From NCBI GenBank assembly GCA_023512835.1, contig CM042090.1:17886356-17950355 (forward strand): a stretch of 64,000 bases of DNA, given 5' to 3'. The first letter of the stretch is position 1; the number at the start of each line of letters is the position of its first letter. Below the pieces are notes generated by a model. That model was not told the origin of the DNA. It was given only the letters and a program-made list of their open reading frames with translations, and searched no databases. Both the position numbers and the translations under genes were made by a program. This document shows, one piece after another, positions 54,301 through 64,000 of the stretch. This stretch comes from Taxillus chinensis. Its lineage: Eukaryota > Streptophyta > Magnoliopsida > Santalales > Loranthaceae.

Positions 54301-55496
54301 CTAAGAGCATACATGCTTGTGGAAGATAATGTACTCTCACTTGCACCACTAGTGGATATAGGCATTAGTTGATACTCAATCAACTCCAAACACAATTCCC
54401 GCATCAACTCAAGAGACGTTCACCATATATTAAAGGAAAGGAGTACTCAAAAATTGCTATCTTGTACCTTAAATCATGAATACTAGCTCTTCCCATCCCA
54501 CCATGAATTTCAATTCTAAATTCATAATCACAAACATACTACCTGACATGTCTCTAATAGTATTATTCAAAGATCCCAACCAATCTAATAGTCATTCTAA
54601 TTTCACATAAATTTGTAGTAAGATGCCTGAAAATATCTCAGCAACAATATCAAATAATTCCAATCTAGAACAAATTTCCTTAGCCAATTCCCAATTCTCA
54701 TATGTTGGCAAAGCCTTCTACAAGTGGTCCTGGTGCTTAAATAGTAAAAAACATCTTTGTAAACAATAGCAACATTTAGCATCAATTATGCTGAATTCCA
54801 CCGTGTCTTTCGAGAATCTACTTTTTACCACTGCCTACACCTAATTACCAAGCAATTTCTTCAACTTTTCCATTGCTTTTGGTCTGTTTGTCCAAAACAA
54901 AATACTTTGCCTAATTTTCTCAACACCTACCCCAATCATAGCTAAACCATCCTTCACAATCAAGTTTAATGTGTGCTGAACATCTCATGTGAAATAATTT
55001 ACCACCCAACCAAAGATTAACTCTAAGCTTATCATGCATTATGTTGATCATGTCATCATTAGAGATACAACTATCTAATGTTAATGTGGACAACTTTCTA
55101 GTCCTGCATGGTGGGAAGTATGCTTTTGACACTATTCTGCACCATATGTTCTTCAGCTGTAAAGAACCTGTTGAACCATTGACGCTTGATGAAGTAGCGG
55201 AGCGCTGCCATGCGCCTGAAGATGTGCGTACCATTCTCCTTTATAATACTATCTGAGCATTTAAACTATCGCATGTTATTGATTTGACGTGATTTTATTG
55301 CAGTCCTTTTTCTCAACTGCGTTTTGTTTTGTGTTTCCTGCTTTCCATCTATTTGTGGCAGGTTGAAATGATATACAAGATTATTGCCCATATGGCTGCT
55401 AATGACAGAGCGCTTATTGCTGAAGGAAGCTGCGGTTCTCCCAGGAGCATCAAAGTTTACCTTGGCGAGTGCAATGTCGACGCGTTATATGGCTGA
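42308..55496 (+). CDS. PGI1: Glucose-6-phosphate isomerase, plastid form
   Basis: Interconverts fructose 6-phosphate and glucose 6-phosphate; the plastid enzyme feeds photosynthetic carbon into starch. Exons: 42308-42844, 44392-44514, 45292-45390, 45490-45573, 47078-47221, 47297-47362, 49829-49897, 50001-50108, 50381-50433, 50531-50669, 52736-52892, 53191-53269, 55157-55223, 55362-55496. Every junction is GT/AG and in frame; the product is 619 residues, close to other plant plastid PGIs. The first about 55 residues are Ser/Pro/Arg-rich with almost no acids, a transit peptide. The family signatures are intact: [38 protein letters not shown] across exons 3/4, [20 protein letters not shown] (residues 309-328) and [21 protein letters not shown] terminus is [20 protein letters not shown]. 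Introns 1, 4, 6, 10 and 12 exceed 1.4 kb and several carry transposon debris, yet exons are undamaged. Confidence 0.97.
48240..48640 (+). pseudogene. Decayed Ty1/copia polyprotein fragment (RNase H region)
   Basis: In PGI intron 6 the plus strand can be read, across stops and at least one frame change, as [19 protein letters not shown] followed by ESECHAIT and later [16 protein letters not shown]. That order matches the RNase H end of plant copia polyproteins, where a GG-x-L-x-W-K-S-K block is followed by AESEY-x-A and by TKHIEVDCHF. No long terminal repeat pair was identified. Dead fragment only. Confidence 0.65.
48698..49262. mobile_element. hAT-like MITE in PGI intron 6
   Basis: A 565-bp AT-rich element. 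The left end TAGGATTGTAAATGAA and the complement of the right end TAGGGTTGTAAACAAA are inverted repeats with three differences. It is flanked by AATACAAT (48690-48697) and AATACAAA (49263-49270), an 8-bp target duplication with one change. It shares internal phrases such as ATTCATGAATAATTC and GTTCGT with the element in CUTA intron 4. No transposase. Confidence 0.75.
51273..51787. mobile_element. Probable DNA-transposon derivative in PGI intron 10
   Basis: The left end GGGGGTGTTTGCTTGTTTG and the complement of the right end GGAGGTGTTTGTTTGCAAT form an imperfect inverted repeat enclosing about 515 bp without an open frame. The GTTTG-rich ends resemble plant hAT or Tourist miniature elements. 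No target duplication was found, so the family is not assigned. Confidence 0.45.
52251..52371. repeat. Foldback element in PGI intron 10
   Basis: CAACTGGTTTGTGCAA at 52251-52266 pairs with TTGCGCAAACCAGTTG at 52356-52371 with one change, giving a 121-bp stem-loop. It is a small MITE-like element or the core of one; outer ends were not resolved. Confidence 0.6.
53510..55110 (-). pseudogene. Decayed hAT transposase gene in PGI intron 12
   Basis: On the minus strand, in broken frames, the order of hAT (Ac-like, RICESLEEPER-type) transposase motifs is preserved. [15 protein letters not shown] is followed after a frame change by [16 protein letters not shown], then a WNS phrase and [11 protein letters not shown]. 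Next come [17 protein letters not shown] and, near 53700-53830, ARDILAI and ESSFSPRG with EALM, the C-terminal dimerisation region. Stops and frame changes are frequent. Part of the C-terminal half (about 54050-54480) is tandemly duplicated. The N-terminal BED zinc-finger end is missing. The element ends about 50 bp upstream of PGI exon 13 and leaves that acceptor intact. Confidence 0.8.
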
Positions 55497-57250
55497 GTAA
55501 ATTCGTGCAGTCACGATTTTAACTTTTGCGATTTTGTTATTTCGTAAGAGGTCCCCAAGTAACTGATTTTGGCTCTTGATTTTATCACAGTTGGGGCTAC
55601 TGAGAAATACATGCTATAGAATTATGTTACATTCACAGGCTGAGTTAGCGTGCGCGGTGCCCCCCTTTCTCAGAAAAATAAAATAAGGAAAACTAATTTT
55701 TATTGAATTTCGAAACTTATTTTTTGGGTGATTTTATAGCCCTATGCTGTGATTATGTAGTGCAATTATTAAATAATAATAATTTGTTGGCACGAACAGT
55801 TATTGAAATTGCAAATATATTGTTGAATGTAAATTTTTCCCCTTTGTGTGTTTAATTTCCAAAGCGTGAAGAGCAGAGTATAATGCTAACAATTTTATTG
55901 CAGGTCTGTTTGTGCGTTCCTTATTCTTATTTTGATGAATTTTATTTTCTATTTTTCAATTCCTGGGTCTCATATGGGTGCAGGCTTCACTCATGATGGT
56001 TTTGAAAAGCATCACCATCTAATAGTTGATTGTTTTTCAAAGCAGGTTTAGATTAATTTTTATTACACAGATAATTTTAAATTTATTAGATTCATTGTTT
56101 ATAAAAATAATTATATTTTTTAAAAAATATTATTATATTAAATAATTCTTTATGTTCGTTGGCGGAAAATAGTTCTTGAACACGAATTTATCGTTTTAGA
56201 AAAATTTGAGAATGATTGTTTGTTACATTGTTTACCCGGACAAGAAAATTCTTTAATTTGTTTAATTATTCAATTTTGGGCATCTATAATATTTAATATG
56301 AAATTAATTTCAGTTTTAATGTTTGAAGTAATATTAAAATTTTTTTATAAAAATTGATACAAAAGATTATATTTTAATGTAGTATAATTATTAAAGATCA
56401 TATATATAATTTTATAAAGTTGTTAGCTATATAAATTTTAATATAATTAATGCGTTCCGTATATTTATATTACATAACTTATAATCTATATTCAGGGTGC
56501 AATTTTAAAAGTATAAAGAAATATTAATTTAATATTTTAAATTTTAAACTATATATATTTATTAATTAATAATTATGTATTATAATACTAATGAACGATA
56601 TATTTTTTAACAATATTCATAAATATTATTGATTTTGTAAGTATATATTCATGATAATAAAATATTTAAAATCTTTTCATTTAAATGCCTAATTTTACTA
56701 TCATTTTATGATTAAGAAGTATATTATTGAGCCTAAGAGCAACTCCGATAACAATATGTATTTTTTTCTTCGCATGTAAAGATTTCTTTAGATGTAAAGA
56801 TAATTTTTTTTTCTATTAAAATATAAAAAAGAGAGAGGAGAGAATAAATAAATTATAATATTATATAGAATAAATAATAATTTTTATTTTTAAAGAATAG
56901 CAAATTTCATTTGTAAAAATTAAAATAAAAAATTTATTAAAATATATTTTTTAAGTTTAATTCTCTATTTGTAAAAAATAAAACTAACACGAAATCACTA
57001 ATCCAATGAAAGGTGTCCCGCGCAAATTATGCATATAACCCAAGATTTTATTATCTGCCGCCACAATTTTTTACACGCCTTTGGCCATTTTCATCGCAAT
57101 TAGTTTCGAAGTCTCGAGTTATCAGTGAAATAGTTTCTGTTCCATCTGTAATCACTGGTCAAAGATTAGTTTCAAATGTCAAAGAGCTGTTAAAGTAGTG
57201 CTTCTGTTTCGCGCGAAGGATAAGCTAAATAAAAATTGCTCCAAACAAGA
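55497..57250. other. PGI 3' region and AT-rich intergenic DNA
   Basis: The first about 200 bp are PGI 3' untranslated sequence, with an AATAAA-type signal at 55677-55682. Beyond this is AT-rich DNA without a recognised gene. The open frame at 57013-57198 starts at GTG and matches nothing known. Confidence 0.5.
55677..55682 (+). terminator. Candidate polyadenylation signal of PGI
   Basis: AATAAA 181 bp after the PGI stop, in an A-rich context. Plant signals are loose, so this is only the best visible candidate. Confidence 0.4.
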
Positions 57251-57462
57251 CTACAAGTAAAATAACTGATGCATTTGATGCGCCAGAATTACAAACAATG
57301 AAACGCGACTGCACACATATTCCAAATGAAACTATATACAACATTCAATCAAACCCAGTCTACAAGTAAAAATAACTAATGCATTTGATGCATTGGTGCC
57401 AGAAAGTGCAACCGCACACATTTCCCAAATGAAACTACATACAACAATCAATCAGGAGCAAC
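57251..57462. repeat. Imperfect tandem duplication (about 109 bp) downstream of the unknown gene
   Basis: CTACAAGTAAAATAACTGATG at 57251 recurs as CTACAAGTAAAAATAACTAA at 57360, and both copies continue with GCATTTGATGC, a GCACACAT phrase and CCAAATGAAACTA. It probably lies in or near the 3' untranslated region of the minus-strand gene ending at 57635. Confidence 0.8.
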
Positions 57463-57634
57463 CTACAACCTCGTTCCCCACAGGGTAGAGCAGGTGACCG
57501 ACCCTTTAATAGGAAACAAAAGAATGAATGATAGTTCTGTGGATCTCCAGGTGATTACTCCGGCCAAACAGGAGCAATAACAGATACCCAGCAGTAAGAC
57601 AACCGTCAAGGCTTAAACTACATTGTTAGCCACA

Positions 57635-60600
57635 TCAGAACAGTTTCGATATTGCATCACAGGAAGTCCAGAATGCTGTCGAGGCAGCCCTCAATAACAA
57701 AGGGTTTTGGTATATCCTGTTTTTTAAGGGAAAAAGGCAACATGGCCAGCTAATATCAAATATATTTGATAAAAACGCACCACAATGAAATAACAGAATG
57801 TAAATGCAAATTTTAGGTGCAGCATCCAGGCATGAATATTCAAAAACCCCTCACTCTACATTTATTCCTTTTCTTTGTGGATCCAATAAACATGGTATGA
57901 AAGTGGGGGTTAGGCAATGAGGCTCAAGCACCACCATCCAGCAGAATCCAACCACCATGTGGCAAGAACTGGAGAGCACAATCAAGTTCATATCACAACA
58001 AAAGCCTCCTTATGACGACTTTAGCATTCAGACCAATATTTTCTTGATCGGGCAAAGCAACCAAAGTATTTTTATATAAGCTTTAAAAATGTCCTAACAA
58101 AATTCATTAGTTATATATATATAGTTGCTTACACTCTTGATATGACTATGTACGTGCATGTTCAATCCTAAAGCTGCTCTGTACCGATGTAAGGAAGAAG
58201 GAAAAAATTCACAGTTGAGCTTTGGCAATAATAATAAAGAACAATTTATGGTATCATAATGGTGAAAGAACACAGCTATATGATATGGCAACATTCCACA
58301 CAACATATATACCAAATATAAGCAACTTCATTAACCTACCCAATGGCCGTTGCACTCCAGGATGCTACATTATAGATCACTTTGCTTCCATCCCATGCTT
58401 TCCGAAGCTTTCCTTTTTTCTTCTTTAAAGAGAATGTCTGGCTCAGGGCTGTAAGAGGATTCAGAAGATGACATTAGTATACAATATACATTGCTCGTTC
58501 GATCCAGTAAACTTCTTATTGTAAAGGCATAAATGAACTCGGAACAAACAGATAAATAGATTAGAGATTTTCGTCTTTTAAATTAAAGTACATTGTGAAG
58601 TAGTGACACTATGAGAACAGGGACAATCAAACACAAACTCACCATCCTGGAGTTGATTAGGGGTCAATTCCTGCAAAAAAAGAAGAAGAGAGAAGTCCAC
58701 CTCAATATTCAAATAGACAAACATGTACAAGCACATTCAGGTTGCCATAAAGTCAAATTTTACAATAATTGACGAATGCATCAGCAGGGAATGACAAGTA
58801 AAATCAGAACAAGGATCAGACCGATGCATGCAATCTCAGTGCATCTTAAAAGTGAAATAGCCTCAGCCTGACATGAACCAAGCATTGTGTAAACTATAAT
58901 TATTTCTGATATAGTTTAAAAAAACTAAACAAAAAGAAACAGAAATTGTACTCACAAAGGACCATAGGCTAAAGTCAAAGCAAATCCACCACATAAAGAA
59001 TAACAGTCTTAAATGACTGAGTATCTCCTGACATTTTAGAGGTATATCAACAGGATCCACATCGATATAATGAATAATCACCAAGCTTTAGTTGCTTGTA
59101 AAGCTTTTGTCTATCTAATACTATAGTTTATCCTAACAGTACATAAAATGAAAATTTGCAAGCTGTGTTTTGCAAGGAAGTGAATAATGCATCAAAACTT
59201 GAAGCAGAAGTGCAGAACCATTGGATTTTACCCACTTTTGCAAGGTTTCCAGCTTACACAATTCATATTTGCATCTGAAAGTTAAAACCTAAATAAGGTA
59301 TGCATTATGCCAACATCTTTATTTAAAACAACCTCCTAGAAAAGGCAACTCATTTGACATTTCTTAATGATTACATTGTACAAATTGCAAATATATATAT
59401 ATATATATAGATGCTGATAGAGAATCAAGAAGCACAAGAAGTTTTAATGAATGACAGTAATTAAAGCTTCATTCGATAAAGAATAAAAGCAGCCTGAAAC
59501 AATGGGACTTCAAATTTCTAAATTCACTTAGGATCCAGAAATTTTACATACCTTTTTCTGCTTAAGGGTCAAAAGATATGCAGCCATGAAGGATGCAATG
59601 CCCTCTATGATATCTTCTTGCCTAACAAGAACATAATCCCCTTTGTCTGCATCAATATTTTCATCTTCCCAAAGATCATTTTCATTAACAATGTCCCAAG
59701 AACTACCATCCTCTGCTACAAGACAATTATCTTGTGAGTGGTTTAAGTAAGTGAAAAAAATATGTTTACAATATACATCATTCAATCAACCAAAGCCTAA
59801 ACTTCATGTGTCAAAAATGTATGAAGTCGTGTGCCCATGTGTCCAATTGGCACACAAAATTATAAAAAATAAACACAAAAAGGTGGAGGCAAGAAAAAAT
59901 CAGAATTTTTGGGGGACCATCCTCAGACACATACCAATTGAATTTTGTGGAATTAACGCCTGGGCATGCTCTATCCTTTCAAGAAAGTCAGGGCACTCAA
60001 CTCTAGACTTGATAAGATCACACAACTGTGTTCATGGAGCAAAAAAGACAACAAAATCATTCAAAAATTTTGAACTATAAGAAGAGTGAAGTTAGCAAAT
60101 TAAAGTAAATATGAAAATTAGTCCTTTAGACATTACCAGCATGTTAAATTTTGATCAGACTCCGAAATCTATCTATTCAAGAGGGCTTATATATACCAAA
60201 GTTTCCAAATGATGTGCATGCATAGTATAAAACCACAAGTGCAGGAAATATAAGAAAACTTCAGGATGTTAAAATATAACTTCTCCAAAAGTTTCAACTA
60301 GACTTTCTCGGATAATGAATCTAGCACCCCAAGCTCTACAGTATGCCTTCCACCATCAAGATTATATGCATGCATCTGGCACTCTTTCCAAAAGTCATCA
60401 GAACTCCTCATTTTACCCCCTAAAAAATTCCCAAAGATCCAAACTAGCTAGGACTCAATAAATGTCACAGAAAACATAGCCCAGCTCCTACACAAACCTG
60501 ACATGCGAGTAGCATAAGTGGACTGCAGAAAAATAATTCAGAAATCTCTGGCCAATGTAACATTCATGTTGTCAATTGTAAGAACATTCCACCAAAAGAA

Positions 60601-61650
60601 AAACTTTGGGAGGAACTTTCACTTTCCAGACACTTTGCTGCAACAACTCAGCAATTATATGAGAAGAAAGTCAACCTAACCGTGAAGAAACTCTAAGCAG
60701 CCATCACTCCTACACTTTCATACCATCTAATATATTTTGCATTGCTGTATCGTTATAGAACACAACAGCACTTATAGAAAATAAACAATACTGTGACCAC
60801 GCTTGTGAGTCGTGATTCCACTGCAACATCCAATCACCAGAGACTCTTAATTGAGAGCCAAATGGTACAGGCCAGGAAAAAGGTGGGAAAGGAAGAATTG
60901 GAAGTTTGCTGAGCTCCTCGAAGGGAACCTGTATCTTTACTTCCAACGACATTTTTTACACCTAGAACAACTTACAGCCCTTATTGATATGCTAATGATG
61001 CCACAACAATAAAACACCAAAAGAGGCCTCAGCCGGGGTTGATAACCACCTCCCCATATGCCATCCCTCCCCACAGACCTAAAAGTTCTAACATAAAGCA
61101 CCAAAGCCACCCGAAATTAAAAGCCTAATGAAGATCACTGCATCAAGTAACCACCCCACCAGCAAATCACTGGATCCAAATTATTATAATGGAAGCTTTC
61201 ATGTTTCAGCAGCTTCAGTGAGCTTGCGGCTATAGTTGTTCTCCATTCTTGCACAACTTCATAAAAAGGAACCCATCTACACCGAACATTTATGATAGGC
61301 GCGACCAGGAAACCGTACCCAGATTTATTTATTTATTTTCAGGCTCACAATTTTTAAAATCAAAAACCCAAATCACAATTTACCTCGTCCGTCTCTCGAT
61401 CAACAGCGCATCCAGACGCAGGGGAGGAGCCCTCCCCTCTCTCCTCATCGCCCTCGTCCATGCCATCGCTTTCGTCATCATCTCCGCCGCCGCCGCTGCA
61501 ACTGAGCAATTCAAGCGCCCTATGACACTGCTCGAGCACGGCTTCCAGGGTCTTCCTCTTCAAGCGGACTCGATCCCTCTCCTTCTCCCCCATCCCCGAG
61601 AAAAAGACCTCCGCGGCGGAAGGGTTCGATACCGACCCAGAGACCTCCAT
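57635..61650 (-). CDS. Conserved plant protein, function unknown (SNF1-interactor-like, tentative)
   Basis: Exons (minus): 61650-61384, 60025-59935, 59712-59552, 58670-58643, 58448-58340, 57716-57635; GT/AG introns, joined frame gives 245 residues. The N-terminal part has a basic KRKTLEAVLEQCHRALELL helix, then a low-complexity Gly/Asp/Glu stretch (GGGGDDDESDGMDEGDEE). The middle reads CDLIKSRVECPDFLERIEHA, and EDGSSWDIVNENDLW is followed by EGIASFMAAYLLTLKQKEL. The C-terminal part has a lysine block and WDGSKVIYNVASWSATAIG, ending with IYQNPLLLRAASTAFW, a moderately hydrophobic segment. I recall the C-terminal block as strongly conserved in plants and possibly annotated as a SNF1/SnRK1-kinase-interacting-like protein, but I am not sure of that name. 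Exon 4 is only 28 bp. Exon structure and conservation make the gene real; the role is open. Confidence 0.82.
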
Positions 61651-63509
61651 GATCACGACAGAGAATACAACAACAGGGAATGTTTTTTCGAAAGAAATTA
61701 GGACCAGGGAAGTAGATAGAAATACATATGCGATCAGATCAGTTCAAATGGAAGGAGGAGGTGATTTGGGGGAGGAGATGAGATCAGACAACTATGTTGA
61801 TCGATATTTGTTTGGGTCTGCCTCTACCAACATGACCTGACCTGACCTGGCGGCTCGCTCCTCGGCTCTGTTCCTTGCCTGGTACCGTGTCGTAAGCCGC
61901 CAGCGCCCGTTACATGGCGGACCGAAAATGCCCAATCCGACGGAACGCGTTTATGTCACCGGGTCAGCTGCTTCGAATCCGGGCCTGAGTTAATTAGTGA
62001 TAATGACATCATCCATCTTGATGCAAATGTTAAAATATGTATGTAATGTAAAAATAAGACGGATAATATTATAAATGTGATTATTTGTTGAATAAGGGGG
62101 GAAAAGGAAAAGAATAAAAATAGCTAGGATGTAAATAGTCTGGAAATAAAATTGTGTATTGAATATACATTATCATGGAAGGGTAATAGAACTATATCAC
62201 TCGGTTCAAATCTCATTAAACTTGAGAAATATAAGGTATAAGATAAAACAAACTATCAATCTAAGTTAGAAATACCATCGTATTATAGCTCATATCGAGC
62301 ATTCGCGGTTCTAAAATCAAATATTTCTAATGAATAGTCACATCTATTTGTCTCGTAACTTATATTCATTTAAGACTGTGTGATTCAATTAATAACCTTA
62401 TTATATGTTTTAAATTTTATGGCAATGTATGGTACTTAAAAATGTGTTATTATCCATTGGTAAAGGTAAATCATCATCATCTAACTGACTTTTCATTAGT
62501 CATATGAACTGAAAAATGACAATTTTTTGTGTTATTTGCCCATGCGTAAAGTCAAAGGTAAATATGTTGATTTCATGACTTAAGTTATCTTCTTACTTTT
62601 TCTTTATTTCTTTCTTAAAAGTGAAACGAAGTAAGAACCACAAAAAACGAAAAAAATTAGATAAATTATGACAACTCAACCATATAATTGTTTAATCGTT
62701 TATTCTACACTTTGACTAATTTCATGAAAGAAATGTTAGAGCTTGAATACTATATCTAATACTTGGTGGGCTAAATACTCTTGAGTTAAAATTTAGTTAA
62801 ATAATTGAGTTTTACAACATAGACACATTTTACACTATCAAATAATATATATAATATTTTTTCAATATTATAAAAGTATTAACTTTTTATATCAACTAAT
62901 GTAAATTTTATTTTGTCGTTTAACGACTATATATGACTAGACTGGAGGTTATATAATAATTAATAGTGCAATGGTCCATGGAGGAGAGATAAACTGTGGC
63001 AATTTAAGGTTCGGTGTGGAGGTTGTGCGATGGTGATGGAGATCATTAGAGTGGGCAAAACAGTTATTCGGTTATTTAATATACAAATGAGCTAATATGT
63101 GTAAATAATATGCATTAAATAATGTTATCATGTGTTATAGGACAGATTAAATTGAATTGGAATAGTTTTCAATGGTTTATACTGGAATACATTAAATTAA
63201 AGTTTGAAGACTCATGTGTATATATTGGTTTGTAAATTTTAATTTGTTGATGAGTCAAATTGAAAATATAAATAAGTTAATTAAAATTAACTTATATTAG
63301 CAATCATGTCTTTAAACCATATGTATCATAAGATGACAACATTTTTATATCCCATAAACATAAAGTGTAAGAGGTTTTCTTCCTCTAAATAAAAAATATA
63401 TATAAATACTTATAATATCAACTACATGTTCGGATCATCTGTTTTTTTTTAAATAGCATAATCAAATACACTTTCATTAGGTTTTGTTATCGGTGATATA
63501 AACATGATA
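61651..63509. other. Promoter of the unknown gene and AT-rich intergenic DNA
   Basis: The first about 250 bp are GC-richer and likely promoter and leader of the minus-strand gene. The rest is AT-rich without a recognised gene. Confidence 0.5.
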
Positions 63510-63748
63510 CAGGGTCGGCCCTGTTATTTACGTGGCCCTAAGCAAAATCACGAAAAGAGGCCCTCTATAATTTCATATATATAGAAAAACTTATTTATTA
63601 CTGCAAGAAAACTGAATTTCATTTGATTGTGCAGTTCTTATTAGTATTGAAACAAATTATTTTTAACACTTGTTAGGAATTGGAGGCCCCTCAAATTTGG
63701 GAGCCTCAATCGGTTGCTTTACCCTGCAAAAGGGCAGGGCCAGCCCTG
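63510..63748. mobile_element. hAT MITE with perfect 8-bp target duplication
   Basis: A 239-bp element flanked on both sides by ACATGATA (63502-63509 and 63749-63756), an exact 8-bp hAT target duplication. The left end CAGGGTCGGCCCTG and the complement of the right end CAGGGCTGGCCCTG are inverted repeats with two differences, the familiar CAGGG-GGCCCTG end of plant hAT elements. Inside are phrases such as GTGGCCCTAAGCAAAATC and GGAGGCCCCTCAAATTTGGG but no transposase frame. The exact duplication suggests a fairly recent insertion. Confidence 0.92.
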
Positions 63749-63756
63749 ACATGATA

Positions 63757-64000
63757 ATATGATGTGACAACGTTAATTCAACAATTGATATTAGAGCCGG
63801 ATGATGTTGAGTCATTAGGATTTGTATTCTTTTTTATTAATTCAGATGATACTTTTTTTGCATGTTTGTAAAGTGGTTTTGGAATATCAATTTATTATAT
63901 GGTATTTTAGAATTAGGCTACAACATTAAGGTTATTGTTAATATTGTGTTTGCTTATTATGCAAAATCAGATAGCAATCCACTAATAGTTGGGCTCTGGA
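63757..64000. other. AT-rich DNA at window edge
   Basis: Nothing recognised in the last 244 bp. Confidence 0.5.

Noticed and set aside
60710..60952. 80-codon ATG frame on the minus strand in intron 1 of the unknown gene (starts MSLEVKIQVPFEELSK)
   Set aside because: It could be an extra exon or nested gene, but it matches no family I know, ends without a donor that keeps frame with exon 2, and exons 1 and 2 already join in phase.

Overview
The window is nuclear DNA of a flowering plant, most likely a eudicot. The genes are intron-rich with GT/AG introns, they encode plant-specific family members (a D-type cyclin, plastid phosphoglucose isomerase with a transit peptide, CutA1 with an organellar leader, a plant 14-3-3), and they sit in very AT-rich DNA full of microsatellites, miniature DNA transposons and decayed transposon genes. 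The species cannot be named from the sequence. There is no operon, CRISPR array, phage or bacterial material, and I recognised no tRNA or rRNA gene.

Layout. 1-7331: AT-rich DNA with a Tourist-like MITE (5071-5474) and an unexplained GC-richer block (about 5710-6010). 7332-9363 (-): D-type cyclin, six exons, complete. 9364-25798: a 16 kb gene desert with a 345-bp A-rich tract, other simple repeats, a stem-loop element and a GC-rich segment (19891-20480) that may be a broken gene start. 25799-30726 (+): CUTA, six exons. 31468-31764: hAT-type MITE with a perfect 8-bp target duplication. 33457-35778 (-): 14-3-3 protein, four exons, the last encoding only four residues. 37122-37502 (+): fragment of a PPR gene with a stop. 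38476-40771 (-): small J-domain protein, five exons. 42308-55496 (+): plastid glucose-6-phosphate isomerase, 14 exons, with introns carrying a copia remnant, at least two MITE-like elements and a decayed hAT transposase gene. 57635-61650 (-): conserved plant protein of unknown function, six exons, possibly related to SNF1-kinase-interactor-like proteins. 63510-63748: a second hAT MITE with a perfect 8-bp target duplication.

The six genes are ordinary single-copy housekeeping or regulatory genes and show no sign of acting as a cluster. CUTA and 14-3-3 are convergent, the J-domain gene and PGI are divergent (1.5 kb apart), and PGI and the last gene are convergent. All six gene models were built by hand: exons join in frame with GT/AG borders and give full-length products (cyclin about 358 aa, CutA 188, 14-3-3 251, J-protein 141, PGI 619, unknown 245). 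I did not find a new multi-gene system. The most interesting items are the transposon insertions inside introns, the very long A tracts, the short terminal coding exon of the 14-3-3 gene, the unknown conserved gene and the unexplained GC-rich islands.
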